A stretch of 64,000 nucleotides of DNA, from contig NZ_JABBXB010000008.1 of NCBI RefSeq assembly GCF_013387485.1, forward strand, positions 62,001-126,000, in the 5' to 3' direction. The position numbers and the translations under genes were made by a program. Below the pieces are notes generated by a model. That model was given only the letters and a program-made list of their open reading frames with translations, did no database searches and was not told the DNA's origin. The stretch comes from Stenotrophomonas sp. SAM-B. GTDB taxonomy: Bacteria; Pseudomonadota; Gammaproteobacteria; Xanthomonadales; Xanthomonadaceae. Positions 17,296 through 26,296 of the stretch are shown piece by piece. Each line of letters begins with the position of its first letter. The first letter of the stretch is position 1.

Positions 17296-20200
17296 TCAGA
17301 AGTTCCAGGTCACCATCAGCTGCGTGTAACGCGGCGCCTGCCAGCGGGTGCCGGTGTTGAAGGTATTCTCACGCACCTGGCCGGGCTGGGCTTCGTAGCG
17401 CTGGTGCACGTTGATGACGGTCTGGTTGTTGAACAGGTTGTAGACCGACAGGCGTGCGCTCAGGTCGATGCCCTCCACCGGCAGACGCCAGGTGACGTTG
17501 GCACCCATGGTCCAGGTCCACGGCAGGCGACCGAAGGCACCGCGCGGGCTGTACTCGAACTGGCGCTGGTTGTACGCCCCCGAGCAGTTGGCCACGCACA
17601 GCCAGCCGGTACCGCCACCGCTGCCTTCACTGGAGGTGCTGCCACCGGCCACGGTGTCGTTGGGCCACATCACGCCGAAGGCGGTGATCGGGCCACCGGA
17701 CAACACCTGCAGCGTGGTGCCGAACGACCACTGCTCGTTCAGCGCGTAGGCTGCGCGGAACTTGAATTGATGCCGGAAGTCGTTGAACAGCGGGCCATAG
17801 CGCTGGTTGTTGGACGGATGATCCCAGTGCTGGACCATGCCGGTATCGCCGTAGTTGGTGTCCGAATTGACCGGACCTTCGAAGTTGCCATCGCTGCGCG
17901 ACCACAGGTAGGAGGCGTTGAACAGCCACTTCTCATCCCACGCGCGATCGATCTGGAATTCCAGTGCCTTGTAGGTACGCTTGGGCTTGGAGTAGCCAAC
18001 CACCTCCAGGCTGCCGCCCTTGCGGTAACCGTCCCTGGAGGTATCGATGGTGATCCAGCCCTCGGTGGCGCAGCCGATGCTGGAGTCGCCCCAGATCGTC
18101 AGGCTCTCGCCCGGGTTGGCGATCGGCCACAGGGTGGTGCCGGTCGGCCCGCACGGGGTGTGGTTGATCCGCATGTCATCCAGCGCGCGGTCCATCTTGC
18201 GGTAGGTCGCGTTGACGCCCCACGACCAGGCCTGGTTGATCATGGTCTGGAAGCCGAGGATGTACTCATCCTGGTAGACCGCCTTCAGATCCTTGTCCAC
18301 GCTCTGGCGCAGGTCGGCCGCGCCGGTGTTCATGCGCGCATCCACCGGACCGATCTGCTGGCCGATGACCGGTGCCATGTACGGCGCCCCGGTGACCGGG
18401 TTGGCCTGCTGCTGCCAGCCATTGAGCACGTAGTAGGAGTACTCGTCGGTCAAGCCGCCAGCGAAGTTGACGTTGATGTTGTTGGTCACCGGCAGGTAAT
18501 AGCGGCCAGCGTTGCCGAACAGCTTGGTGCTGCCGTCACCCTTCATGTCCCAGGAGAACCCGAAACGCGGCGCGATCAGGTCGTCCATCTTGATGAAGGC
18601 GTCGCCATCGGCGGTGCGGTTCTCGAAGCGGTCCCAACGCACGCCGAGGTTCAACATCAGGTTCGGGGTGATGTTCCAGATGTCTTCCAGGTAGAACGCG
18701 TTGGCTTCCGTCTCGAATGTGCCGCCGGACACGCGGTTGCGCGCACGCAGCATCTCGGTCACGCCGGCCGGCACATAGGCATTGGCGCCATCCCACACTT
18801 CATCGCCCGGGCGGGCCACGTAGGCGGTGTAGCTGAGCTGGGTCGGCCCCGGATAGCGGGTGGACTGCTCGGTCGTCATCAGCTCGCGGTCCACGCCGAA
18901 GCGCAGCAGGTGCGTGCCGAGCTGCCATTCGAAGTCCAACCGCGCGACCTCACGCGTATCGTCGCGTTCGGCAACGGCGGCGCCAGTGGGATGGCAGCCC
19001 GCACGCAGGCCGTTGAGCTGGCCCAGACGTGATGCATAGCTGGCGTCGGTGAATACCGGACTGCACGCCTCATCGAGCGAGGAATTGGTGAAGGCCCGCT
19101 GGTTGTTCTCGCCCACCATGGCACGCGCGGTGAAGTTCTCGCCGAAGTGACCGGTGTAGGTTGCCGACCAGTTCTTGCCACCGGTCTCGGTGACCGAGTC
19201 GCCGCCCCACGCACCGATCTGGTCGTCATCCCAATCGTAGTTGTATGACCCGTTGGTGATGTCGCCCTCATCGGAGAACGCCAGCAGCGCCAGACTGTGG
19301 TTGTCGTTGATGTTCCAGTCCAGCTTGGCGCCCCAGAAGCCGTTGTCGCTCTTGTTTTTGAACCAGCTCAGGGCATCTGACGAGGTGTTGTGGCCGGTAT
19401 CGTTACGGTCTTCATACATCGCGAACAGGAACAGCTTGTCCTTGATGATCGGACCGGAACCCCACACGTTGGTCTTCAGGAACGAGTTGTTGTCGCGGCT
19501 GGCGTAGGAATGCGGCGTGCCGTCGCGGTGGAAATGGTCACGCGGGCTGGAGCGCAGCGCACTGGGCTCGGCAGTGACTTCCACGCCGCCTTGGAACTCG
19601 TTGGTGCCCGAGCGTGTCACCGCATTGATTACACCGCCGGTGGAACGCCCGAATTCCACCGAGTAACCACCGGTCTTGACCTGGAATTCGTTGAAAAAGC
19701 CGAACGGCGCGCTGGAGAAGCCACGACGGGTGTACATGTCGGTGACGTTCAGGCCGTTGATGAAGACCGCGTTCTCGGCCACCGAGGAACCGGCGAAAGA
19801 CAGGCCACCGAACGAGGAGTTGCCACCGACCACGCCAGGCGCCAGCAGCGCTACGGCCGACAGGTCCTGCGCCACCGGCAGGCGCGACAGCTCTTGGCGG
19901 TTGACGTTGAACGAGGTCTCGGTGGAATACACATCCACGCGATTGACCACGCGGGCACCGATCACCTGCAGCGCATCGAGGTTGACCACATCGCCGCTGC
20001 TGGCCAGGTTGACGGTGGTGGTGCCGCCGACTGCGACGCTCACCGCGAATGGCTCGCCCAGCTTCTGGCCATCACGGCTGAGCTGCAGCTGGTAATCGCC
20101 GACCGGCAACTGACCCAGGCGGTAACTGCCATCGGCACTGGCGGTGACCGTACGGGTCAGGCCAGTGCCGTTGCTGACGACCGTCACCTGGTCACCGGCA

Positions 20201-20322
20201 GTCGCACGGCCGGCTACGGCACCACTGACGTTCTGTGCCGAGGCGCCCATCGGCACCAGGCTGCCCAGACACACCCCCAGCGCGGCGTACAACGCCGCAC
20301 GCTTCAATCGATTTACGTTCAT
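17296..20322 (-). CDS. TonB-dependent outer-membrane receptor with N-terminal carboxypeptidase-regulatory-like domain
   Basis: A 1008-residue outer-membrane protein. The signal peptide is MNVNRLKRAALYAALGVCLG onward to MGASA. Residues ~30-110 form a beta-sandwich of the carboxypeptidase-regulatory-like type (TASADGSYRLGQLPVGDYQL). A plug domain follows (VINAVTRSGTNEFQGGVEV) and then a long barrel ending in ...QLMVTWNF, with the terminal Phe expected of an outer-membrane barrel. This is the Oar-like class common in xanthomonads. I chose the ATG at 20322 because AGGAGAG precedes it and the signal peptide starts there. Position suggests cotranscription with the transglutaminase gene 50 bp upstream. 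The ligand is unknown; the cluster suggests a murein fragment or peptide. Confidence 0.92.
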   Translation of the reverse strand: MNVNRLKRAALYAALGVCLGSLVPMGASAQNVSGAVAGRATAGDQVTVVSNGTGLTRTVTASADGSYRLGQLPVGDYQLQLSRDGQKLGEPFAVSVAVGGTTTVNLASSGDVVNLDALQVIGARVVNRVDVYSTETSFNVNRQELSRLPVAQDLSAVALLAPGVVGGNSSFGGLSFAGSSVAENAVFINGLNVTDMYTRRGFSSAPFGFFNEFQVKTGGYSVEFGRSTGGVINAVTRSGTNEFQGGVEVTAEPSALRSSPRDHFHRDGTPHSYASRDNNSFLKTNVWGSGPIIKDKLFLFAMYEDRNDTGHNTSSDALSWFKNKSDNGFWGAKLDWNINDNHSLALLAFSDEGDITNGSYNYDWDDDQIGAWGGDSVTETGGKNWSATYTGHFGENFTARAMVGENNQRAFTNSSLDEACSPVFTDASYASRLGQLNGLRAGCHPTGAAVAERDDTREVARLDFEWQLGTHLLRFGVDRELMTTEQSTRYPGPTQLSYTAYVARPGDEVWDGANAYVPAGVTEMLRARNRVSGGTFETEANAFYLEDIWNITPNLMLNLGVRWDRFENRTADGDAFIKMDDLIAPRFGFSWDMKGDGSTKLFGNAGRYYLPVTNNINVNFAGGLTDEYSYYVLNGWQQQANPVTGAPYMAPVIGQQIGPVDARMNTGAADLRQSVDKDLKAVYQDEYILGFQTMINQAWSWGVNATYRKMDRALDDMRINHTPCGPTGTTLWPIANPGESLTIWGDSSIGCATEGWITIDTSRDGYRKGGSLEVVGYSKPKRTYKALEFQIDRAWDEKWLFNASYLWSRSDGNFEGPVNSDTNYGDTGMVQHWDHPSNNQRYGPLFNDFRHQFKFRAAYALNEQWSFGTTLQVLSGGPITAFGVMWPNDTVAGGSTSSEGSGGGTGWLCVANCSGAYNQRQFEYSPRGAFGRLPWTWTMGANVTWRLPVEGIDLSARLSVYNLFNNQTVINVHQRYEAQPGQVRENTFNTGTRWQAPRYTQLMVTWNF

Positions 20323-20372
20323 TCCCTGCTCTCTCCTGCAGATGTGGAATCGTGGATACCGCCGTGTATCGT

Positions 20373-21851
20373 TTACCGCTTGGCCCCCAGTGGCACCACG
20401 TGCGACTGGAAGTCGTAGTTCCATTGATCGAAGTACAGGTTGCCGCCGGACCATTCGGCTTCACCGCGCTGCGAATCCACCGTGTCCGAGCGGAAATGCT
20501 GCTTGGCCGGCACCAGCGGCTGGCCGTAGTCGTCGTTGAAGGCGATGCGGTAGGCATCCAGCCCGCCCAGATAGAAATCGCGCAGCGCCTGCTGCGGACT
20601 GTCCAGCCGCCCGGTGGTGACATCCATCGGCACCCAGCCATAGGGGGCCAGATACACCGCGCCCCAGTCGTGCAGGTTGTTGTAGCCGACCGCATCATCG
20701 GAATAGACCATGCCCGACTGCCAGCGCGCGGGAATGCCGTTCAGGCGCAGCAGGGCGATCAACAGCAGCGTCTGCTGGCCGCAGTCGGCGTGGCCGGCGT
20801 GCAGGGCGTAATCGCTGATGTTGGAGATCGTCGCGTACTCGCGCGCACCGGCCCACGGAATGGCGTCCACCGCGTCGAACAGCTTCTGCACGATCCGGTA
20901 CGGATCGGTCTCCGTCCCGACCACCTTCGCCGAGAACGCGCGCAGCGCCGGGGTGAACACGATGTGCGGCGCCTGCTCGGCGAGGTACGGCTTCAGCGCA
21001 GGGTCTTCCGGCGTGGGCTGTACCCTGGCCGGATCGATCTCGATATGCCGCGCGTACACAGTCACTGCGTAGCGGATCTGGAACTCGGTGGGCGTGCCGG
21101 CCACTGCCTTGCGCTCCAGGTAGGCGGTGCGCTGCAGCGTGGCTTCGGGAGCCACCTGCGCGCCGGCCGGCGTACTCGCCATCCAGGTGATGTCTTCCTG
21201 CTGGCCGGCAATGGCGCGCGGGTACGGAATCCATGCACGGATGGTTTCGCCGGCAGGCACGGCGTCGGGCTTGACCACCAGCGACTGGGTCACCTCGACG
21301 CGGCGCGGCACGAGACTGGTCGCGCCGGTGGCGCGGGCGGCCGCGACGATCTCCTGGTGGTGCGGGTGCAGATGCTCGTAAGGGCCATCCTTCGGCACCG
21401 CGGCATCGGGTGCGCGCCGGGCGCGCGCCTCGGCACTGAGCCGGAACAGGTTGGACGGCGCGCGTTTGAAGTAGCGGCGCTGGCCATCGATATCGAGGTG
21501 TTCGATCAGGCCGGCGGCATCCCAGCGCGCGAATTCGTCCTCGCGAAGATCGGGAATCTGCTTCCGCAGCTGTGCTTTGGCGCCCTCTGCATCCAGGCTG
21601 AAGTCCAGGCGCATGCGGCGCATCCGCTCGCGCTGGTATGCGTAGTCCCGGCGTGCGGCCTCGTCGAGCGTGCTGTCGTGCAGCGCGGCATCGATCTGGG
21701 CGTCGGCCGTGGCGAACGCACCCCGGTCGACCTGGGCGATCACCTGCGGCAGCGGCGACACTGCCGCCACCGCGTAAAGTGAGGGCAGCGCCAGCAACAG
21801 ACAGCCCGCCGCACGGCAGCGCGCGGTGTGGAGCGAGAACGGTTTGCGCAT
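20373..21851 (-). CDS. Exported transglutaminase-domain protein (papain-like cysteine peptidase fold)
   Basis: A 492-residue protein with a signal peptide (LLLALPSLYAVAA). The N-terminal half is helical and mixed beta; the transglutaminase-like domain occupies roughly residues 320-450. The catalytic triad is visible as Cys in HADCGQQTLLLIALLRLNG, His in YNNLHDWGAVYL and Asp in WVPMDVTTG. In bacteria this fold is usually a protease or amidase acting in the envelope rather than a crosslinker. The ATG at 21851 is preferred to one at 21908 as the signal peptide starts there. It is the first gene of the leftward arm of the cluster, divergent from the NlpC/P60 gene. Confidence 0.85.
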   Translation of the reverse strand: MRKPFSLHTARCRAAGCLLLALPSLYAVAAVSPLPQVIAQVDRGAFATADAQIDAALHDSTLDEAARRDYAYQRERMRRMRLDFSLDAEGAKAQLRKQIPDLREDEFARWDAAGLIEHLDIDGQRRYFKRAPSNLFRLSAEARARRAPDAAVPKDGPYEHLHPHHQEIVAAARATGATSLVPRRVEVTQSLVVKPDAVPAGETIRAWIPYPRAIAGQQEDITWMASTPAGAQVAPEATLQRTAYLERKAVAGTPTEFQIRYAVTVYARHIEIDPARVQPTPEDPALKPYLAEQAPHIVFTPALRAFSAKVVGTETDPYRIVQKLFDAVDAIPWAGAREYATISNISDYALHAGHADCGQQTLLLIALLRLNGIPARWQSGMVYSDDAVGYNNLHDWGAVYLAPYGWVPMDVTTGRLDSPQQALRDFYLGGLDAYRIAFNDDYGQPLVPAKQHFRSDTVDSQRGEAEWSGGNLYFDQWNYDFQSHVVPLGAKR

Positions 21852-21899
21852 CACAGGATCCACGGCGACACTTCCCAAGGTGCGGGTGGGGTAATCGCT

Positions 21900-21927
21900 G
21901 TGTAACACGGGCCTGATAGCCGGTCAA
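21900..21927 (-). promoter_or_regulatory. Putative sigma-70 promoter for the leftward (transglutaminase-TonB) arm
   Basis: On the minus strand TTGACC (-35, rc of 21922-21927) is followed after 16 bp by TTACAC (-10-like, rc of 21900-21905), about 50 bp upstream of the transglutaminase ATG. The -35 is strong and the -10 weak. Confidence 0.45.
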
Positions 21928-21937
21928 TAATTTATTC

Positions 21938-21965
21938 TTGCTTTCGCCGAAAAAAGGAATAAATA
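21938..21965 (+). promoter_or_regulatory. Putative sigma-70 promoter for the rightward (NlpC-epimerase) arm
   Basis: TTGCTT (21938-21943) and TAAATA (21960-21965) are separated by 16 bp, and the AGGAGG ribosome site of the NlpC/P60 gene starts 15 bp after the -10. The -10 lies inside the palindrome at 21955-21970. Confidence 0.5.
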
Positions 21966-21970
21966 TTCCT
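21955..21970. promoter_or_regulatory. Candidate operator palindrome AGGAAT-AAAT-ATTCCT
   Basis: Six-bp perfect arms around AAAT, sitting over the -10 box of the rightward promoter. A second TTTATTC at 21931-21937 is the inverse of the GAATAAA at 21957-21963. A protein bound here would block the rightward promoter and could touch the divergent one. The MurR/RpiR-type regulator at 24672 in the same operon is the obvious candidate; this assignment is inference. Confidence 0.5.
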
Positions 21971-21994
21971 GACGTTTCCGAGGAGGGTGACCGC

Positions 21995-23443
21995 GTGACG
22001 ATCCAGGCTTCCCCCCACCGCCCCGTGCGGTCCCGCCGGCTGTCGCGCGCCGTGCTGGCTGCACTGCTGGTCATCAGCCTCGCGCCAGCGTGGGCCGAGG
22101 CGCCGCGTGCCGCGCCCCGCGCTGATTTCGGCGGGGTCATCGCCCTGCGCGAGGCCTACCTCAGCCCCGGCTTCTGGGCCGATCGCCTGCCCGATCCGGA
22201 CCGCGTGATCCTCGATCGCGCCGGTATCGCGGCGCAGAACGCCCGGATGCGGGCCGAGGATGCCTCGATCCATGACCTGCGCGCGTTGCCGGCGCAGCTG
22301 CCCCGCGCTCAGGTGCTGGGCAGCATCCAGTCGCTGTCCAAGTGGCCCGAGCGCACGCTGTACGGCCAGGATGGCAAGGCCATCAGCGACCGGCAGCGCA
22401 GTGAGACGCTGGCCAACCTCGCCGTTGAGTCCATACCGGCGCAGCGCCCGCTGCAGTACGGCCTGGTGACCCATCGCGCGGCGCTGCGGGCGTTCCCGAC
22501 CGCGCTGCGGGTGTTCAGCAGCCAGGGCGACACCGACATCGACCGCTTCCAGGAGTCGGCGCTGTTCCCCGGCGACGCCGTGGCGGTGCTGCATGAAAGC
22601 GCGGACGGACGCTGGCTGTTCATCACCAGCGAGCGCTATTCGGCGTGGATAGAGAAGCGCTTCGTCGGCATCGGCGATGCCGACACCGTGCTCGGCTACG
22701 GTCAGCACGGGCCGTACCGGGTGGTCACCGGGGCCACGGCTTTCACCGCGTATACCCCGGAAGAGCCGCGCGTATCGCGGCTGCAGCTGGACATGGGCGT
22801 GCGCCTGCCGGTGCTCGCCGACTGGCCGCTGGACAAGACGGTCAACGGCCAGCAGGCCCATGCCGCGCATGTGGTGCAGCTGCCGGTGCGCGAAGCCGAT
22901 GGTCGCCTGGCACTGATCCCGGCGCTGCTGCCGCGTTCGCAGGACACCGCCGACGACTACCTGCCGCTGACTCCGCGCACGCTGCTGACCCAGGCCTTCA
23001 AGTTCCTCGGTGAGCGCTACGGCTGGGGCCACGATTACGATACCCGCGACTGTAGTGGCTTCATCTCGGAGATCTACCGCAGCGTCGGCGTGCTGATGCC
23101 GCGCAACACCAGCGCGCAGGCGATCAGTCCGGCGCTGGACCGCATCGCGTTCACCGCCAAGGACGGCAAGGCCACGCGCGACGCCGCGGTGAAGCAGCTG
23201 CAGGTGGGCGACCTGATCTATATCCCCGGCCACGTGATGATGGCGATCGGCCATATCGACGGCCGCACCTGGCTGATCCACGACACCGCCGGCGGCGGCT
23301 GGCTCGGCGCGGACGGCACGCGCGTGCAGGCACATCTCAACGGCGTGTCGGTCACCCCGCTGGAGCCGATGATGGCCAGCGATACCGTGAGCTACATCGA
23401 CCGCATCACCAACATCCAGCGCCTTCGGCCACAGAACCCCTGA
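21995..23443 (+). CDS. SH3-domain NlpC/P60 endopeptidase (YkfC-like)
   Basis: A 482-residue exported protein. The GTG at 21995 is the start: AGGAGG lies eight bases upstream. The signal peptide ends near APAWAEA. Residues ~160-330 hold two SH3-like wall-binding modules (e.g. ADGRWLFITSERYSAWIE); the NlpC/P60 domain is C-terminal. Catalytic Cys is in DTRDCSGFISEIYRS, His in YIPGHVMMAIGHIDG, and the third polar residue is likely the His of LIHDTAGG. Such enzymes cut the gamma-D-Glu-diamino acid bond of murein peptides, releasing L-Ala-gamma-D-Glu, the substrate of the next gene's product. The epimerase ATG directly abuts this stop, as in an operon. Confidence 0.9.
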   Translation: MTIQASPHRPVRSRRLSRAVLAALLVISLAPAWAEAPRAAPRADFGGVIALREAYLSPGFWADRLPDPDRVILDRAGIAAQNARMRAEDASIHDLRALPAQLPRAQVLGSIQSLSKWPERTLYGQDGKAISDRQRSETLANLAVESIPAQRPLQYGLVTHRAALRAFPTALRVFSSQGDTDIDRFQESALFPGDAVAVLHESADGRWLFITSERYSAWIEKRFVGIGDADTVLGYGQHGPYRVVTGATAFTAYTPEEPRVSRLQLDMGVRLPVLADWPLDKTVNGQQAHAAHVVQLPVREADGRLALIPALLPRSQDTADDYLPLTPRTLLTQAFKFLGERYGWGHDYDTRDCSGFISEIYRSVGVLMPRNTSAQAISPALDRIAFTAKDGKATRDAAVKQLQVGDLIYIPGHVMMAIGHIDGRTWLIHDTAGGGWLGADGTRVQAHLNGVSVTPLEPMMASDTVSYIDRITNIQRLRPQNP

Positions 23444-24550
23444 ATGAAGATCACCGACATCGAACTCGGCATGCTGCGCGTGCCGTTGAAGACCCCGTTC
23501 AAGACCGCGCTGCGCACCGTGGACACCGTCGAAGACGTGGTGGTGCTGATCCGTACCGACAGCGGCCACACCGGCTACGGTGAAGCGCCGGCCACGGCGG
23601 TGATCACCGGCGACACCCACGGCTCGATCATCGAGGCCATCGACGGCTTCATCAAGCCGCGCCTGATCGGCGAGGACGTGGCCAACCTCAACCGGCTCTG
23701 CGGCCTGATCCAGACCTCGATGGAGCGCAACACCAGCGCCAAGGCGGCGGTGGAGATCGCGGTCTACGACCTGTGGGCGCAACTGCACAACGCGCCGCTG
23801 TACCGCATGCTCGGCGGTGGCGACCCGGTGATCACCACCGACATCACCATCAGCGTGGACTACATCGACAAGATGGTGGCCGACTCGCTCTCGGCGATCG
23901 AACGCGGCTTCGAGTCGCTGAAGATCAAGGTCGGCAAGGACATCGGCCTGGACATCGAGCGGGTCAAGGCGATCCATGCCGCGGTGCAGGGTCGTGCCCT
24001 GCTGCGGCTGGATGCCAACCAGGGCTGGACCGCCAAGCAGGCCGTGCATGCGATGCAGGCGCTGGAAGAAGCCGGCGTCGTGCTGGAGCTGCTGGAGCAG
24101 CCGGTCAAGGCCGCCGACATCAGCGGCCTGAAGTACGTCACCGACCGGGTCAACACGCCGGTCATGGCCGATGAAAGCGTGTTCAATCCCGGCCAGGTGT
24201 TCGACCTGATCCAGCAGCGCGCCGCCGACATCATCAACATCAAGCTGATGAAAACCGGCGGCCTGTCCAATGCGATCCGCATCGCCGACATCGCCGCGAT
24301 CTACGGCGTGCCGTGCATGATCGGCTGCATGATCGAATCGAGCATCTCCGTGGCCGCCGCCGTGCACCTGGCGGTCGCCAAGAGCGACATCATCACCAAG
24401 GTGGATCTGGATGGGCCGTCGCTGGGCCAGTTCAACCCGGTCACCGGTGGGGTCAACTTCAACGAATCGGAGATCACCATCAGCGATGCGCCCGGGTTGG
24501 GCATCACCGAAGTACGTGGGCTGGAAATGATCACGCCGCGGCGGTGGTGA
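23444..24550 (+). CDS. L-Ala-D/L-Glu (dipeptide) epimerase
   Basis: A 368-residue cytosolic enolase-superfamily enzyme. Catalytic and metal residues fall almost exactly where B. subtilis AEE has them: K160-I-K162 (acid/base Lys), D190 in RLDANQGW, E218 in LLEQP, D243 in MADES (metal ligands) and K267 in NIKLMKTGG (second acid/base). It interconverts L-Ala-D-Glu and L-Ala-L-Glu so that murein dipeptides can be cut by ordinary peptidases. It starts at an ATG with no gap from the NlpC/P60 stop, and is followed by a 121-bp spacer with a repeat before the regulator gene. Other dipeptide epimerase specificities in this family are possible. Confidence 0.93.
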   Translation: MKITDIELGMLRVPLKTPFKTALRTVDTVEDVVVLIRTDSGHTGYGEAPATAVITGDTHGSIIEAIDGFIKPRLIGEDVANLNRLCGLIQTSMERNTSAKAAVEIAVYDLWAQLHNAPLYRMLGGGDPVITTDITISVDYIDKMVADSLSAIERGFESLKIKVGKDIGLDIERVKAIHAAVQGRALLRLDANQGWTAKQAVHAMQALEEAGVVLELLEQPVKAADISGLKYVTDRVNTPVMADESVFNPGQVFDLIQQRAADIINIKLMKTGGLSNAIRIADIAAIYGVPCMIGCMIESSISVAAAVHLAVAKSDIITKVDLDGPSLGQFNPVTGGVNFNESEITISDAPGLGITEVRGLEMITPRRW

Positions 24551-24579
24551 GCGTTGTATCCGCCTCGCCGGTCGCCTAC

Positions 24580-24653
24580 GGTAGAGCCACGCTCTGCGTG
24601 GCGGCCGTTCGCGCAATCCCACCTGCCGCAGCCCCCCATGGGGTGGCTCTACC
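24580..24653. repeat. GTAG-type REP pair (GGTAGAGCCAC ... GTGGCTCTACC)
   Basis: Inverted pair bounded by GGTAGAGCCAC and GTGGCTCTACC, with inner palindromes (GCCACGCTCTGCGTGGC). This is a second sequence variant of the GTAG REP class, placed within the epimerase-regulator gap, where it may lower readthrough. Confidence 0.75.
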
Positions 24654-24671
24654 GGACCTGACCCCCTCCCC

Positions 24672-25520
24672 ATGCCGCCCCTGGTGAAAATCCGCTCCGA
24701 GCGTGACCACATGTCGGCGATCGAACGTCGCATCGCCGACTTCATCCTCGACAACGCCCACCTGCTGCGCGACTACTCGTCCCAGCAGCTGGCGAGCGCG
24801 CTGGGCATCAGCCAGTCCAGCGTGGTCAAGTTCAGTCAGAAGCTCGGCTTCAAGGGCTACCCCGACCTCAAGTACTCCATCGGCGAGGCGGTCGCCCGTG
24901 CCGGCAACGATCCGCACAGCCGGCCGCCCGCGCCCGAGGCCGCCGACGACTACGCCCAGATCGCCGAGCGCCTGCGCGTGAGCAAGGCCGCCGCTGAAGA
25001 GGAAACCTGGCTGGCCAATCCGCAGGCCGACATCGAAGCCATCGTGCAGCTGATCGATGGGGCGCCCAAGGTGTTCGTCTATGGCCTGGGCGATGACGGC
25101 CTGTACGCACGCGAGTTCGCCATGCGCCTGTCGCTGCTGGGCATGCTCACCGTGCACCACGCCGACCCGATCCTGATGATGGCCAACCTCTCGGCGGCAC
25201 GCACGGGCGATGCGATGCTGGTGTTCTCCGAGTTCGGCAAGCTGCCGCAGCTGTTCCAGCTCTCCCGCCAGTTCCAGGACATGGGCGGCAAGGTGGTCTC
25301 GATCACCCGCCACAGCGCCAATCCGCTGCGCGCGCATGCCGATGCCAGCCTGGTGCTGTGCGCCCACGACCCGGCGCCGCACGTGGCGCAACTGCTGTAC
25401 CGTTCTTCCCTGCAGTCCCTGCTGGACTTCGTCTTCGTCCTGCTGTGCCACGCCAACCCGGACCGCCACCGCCAGCTCGGGGTGAACCTGGAACGGATCG
25501 AACACCTGATCGACAGCTGA
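24672..25520 (+). CDS. MurR/RpiR-family transcriptional regulator
   Basis: A 282-residue protein. Residues 1-80 are the RpiR helix-turn-helix domain, with YSSQQLASALGISQSSVVKFSQKLGFKGYPDLK as recognisable motif positions. Residues ~125-260 are a SIS sugar-isomerase-like effector domain (VFVYGLGDDGLYAREFAMRL; MLVFSEFGKLPQLFQLSRQ). E. coli MurR senses MurNAc-6-phosphate. Here the neighbours are murein-peptide genes, so the effector may be a murein breakdown product. It is the probable regulator of the divergent promoters at 21900-21970. The ATG at 24672 lacks a strong ribosome site. Confidence 0.9.
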   Translation: MPPLVKIRSERDHMSAIERRIADFILDNAHLLRDYSSQQLASALGISQSSVVKFSQKLGFKGYPDLKYSIGEAVARAGNDPHSRPPAPEAADDYAQIAERLRVSKAAAEEETWLANPQADIEAIVQLIDGAPKVFVYGLGDDGLYAREFAMRLSLLGMLTVHHADPILMMANLSAARTGDAMLVFSEFGKLPQLFQLSRQFQDMGGKVVSITRHSANPLRAHADASLVLCAHDPAPHVAQLLYRSSLQSLLDFVFVLLCHANPDRHRQLGVNLERIEHLIDS

Positions 25521-25537
25521 TCCCGGAGTCCACCACG

Positions 25538-26296
25538 ATGATGCCGCTGCTCCGTTCCGTCACCACCGCCGTGTTGCTGGTCATCACCGCGCCTGTCTTC
25601 GCCGTCGCGCTGGAGGGCAGCACGCAGCTGGTCGTGGTCACCACTGAACGCTGGGATGCCACCGAGGGCAGGCTGCAGGCGTTCGAACGCACCGCGCAGG
25701 GCTGGCAGCCGCACGGCGCCGCCTTCGACGTGGCCGTGGGCCGCAGCGGCAGCGCCTGGGGCAAGGGGTTGCACCCGGCGCAGCCCGGGATCCCACAGAA
25801 GCGCGAAGGCGATGGCCGCAGCCCGGCCGGTATCTTCGCGATCGGACCGGCCTTCGGCTATGCGCCCCGCCTCACCAGCGGCCTGCCCTACCAGCCGATG
25901 CGCGACACCAGCTACTGCATGGACGTGCCGGATTCGCCGTACTACAACCGCATCGTCGATGCCGACGTGGTCGGCGCCGAGGCGGTGGCAGGCTCGACCG
26001 AGCCGATGCGGCTGGACCTGCACAACAAGGGCGACCGCCGTTATCGCGAAGGGTTCGTCATCGAGCACAATCCGAAGGCGACACCCGGTGGCGGCAGCTG
26101 CATCTTCGCCCACCTGTGGCGCACCCCCGGTGAGGCCACCGCCGGCTGCACCGCGATGGAGCCCGCGCGGATGACCACGCTGCTCACCTGGTTGAACGCA
26201 AGCGCGCAGCCGCGCTTCGTGCTGTTGCCACGTGCGGAGTACCAGCGCCTGCAGGCCGACTGGCAACTGCCCGTGCTGGCGGGGAGCGTGCAGTGA
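25538..26296 (+). CDS. Exported L,D-transpeptidase-like (YkuD, COG3786) protein
   Basis: A 252-residue protein with a signal peptide (VLLVITAPVFAVA). The YkuD-fold signature is present: GRSPAGIFAIGPAFGYAP, then the His in IFAHLWRTPG and the catalytic Cys in TAGCTAM. L,D-transpeptidases form or exchange crosslinks at diaminopimelate, though COG3786 members are little studied and may act as carboxypeptidases. GGAG precedes the first of two adjacent ATGs by nine bases. Its stop overlaps the permease start (GTGA), so the two are translationally coupled. Confidence 0.85.
   Translation: MMPLLRSVTTAVLLVITAPVFAVALEGSTQLVVVTTERWDATEGRLQAFERTAQGWQPHGAAFDVAVGRSGSAWGKGLHPAQPGIPQKREGDGRSPAGIFAIGPAFGYAPRLTSGLPYQPMRDTSYCMDVPDSPYYNRIVDADVVGAEAVAGSTEPMRLDLHNKGDRRYREGFVIEHNPKATPGGGSCIFAHLWRTPGEATAGCTAMEPARMTTLLTWLNASAQPRFVLLPRAEYQRLQADWQLPVLAGSVQ

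Noticed and set aside
21932..24754. A 940-codon open frame on the minus strand across the NlpC-epimerase region
   Set aside because: It is an antisense shadow of two well-recognised enzymes, caused by the high GC content; its translation is low-complexity and His/Asp/Gln-rich with no domain.
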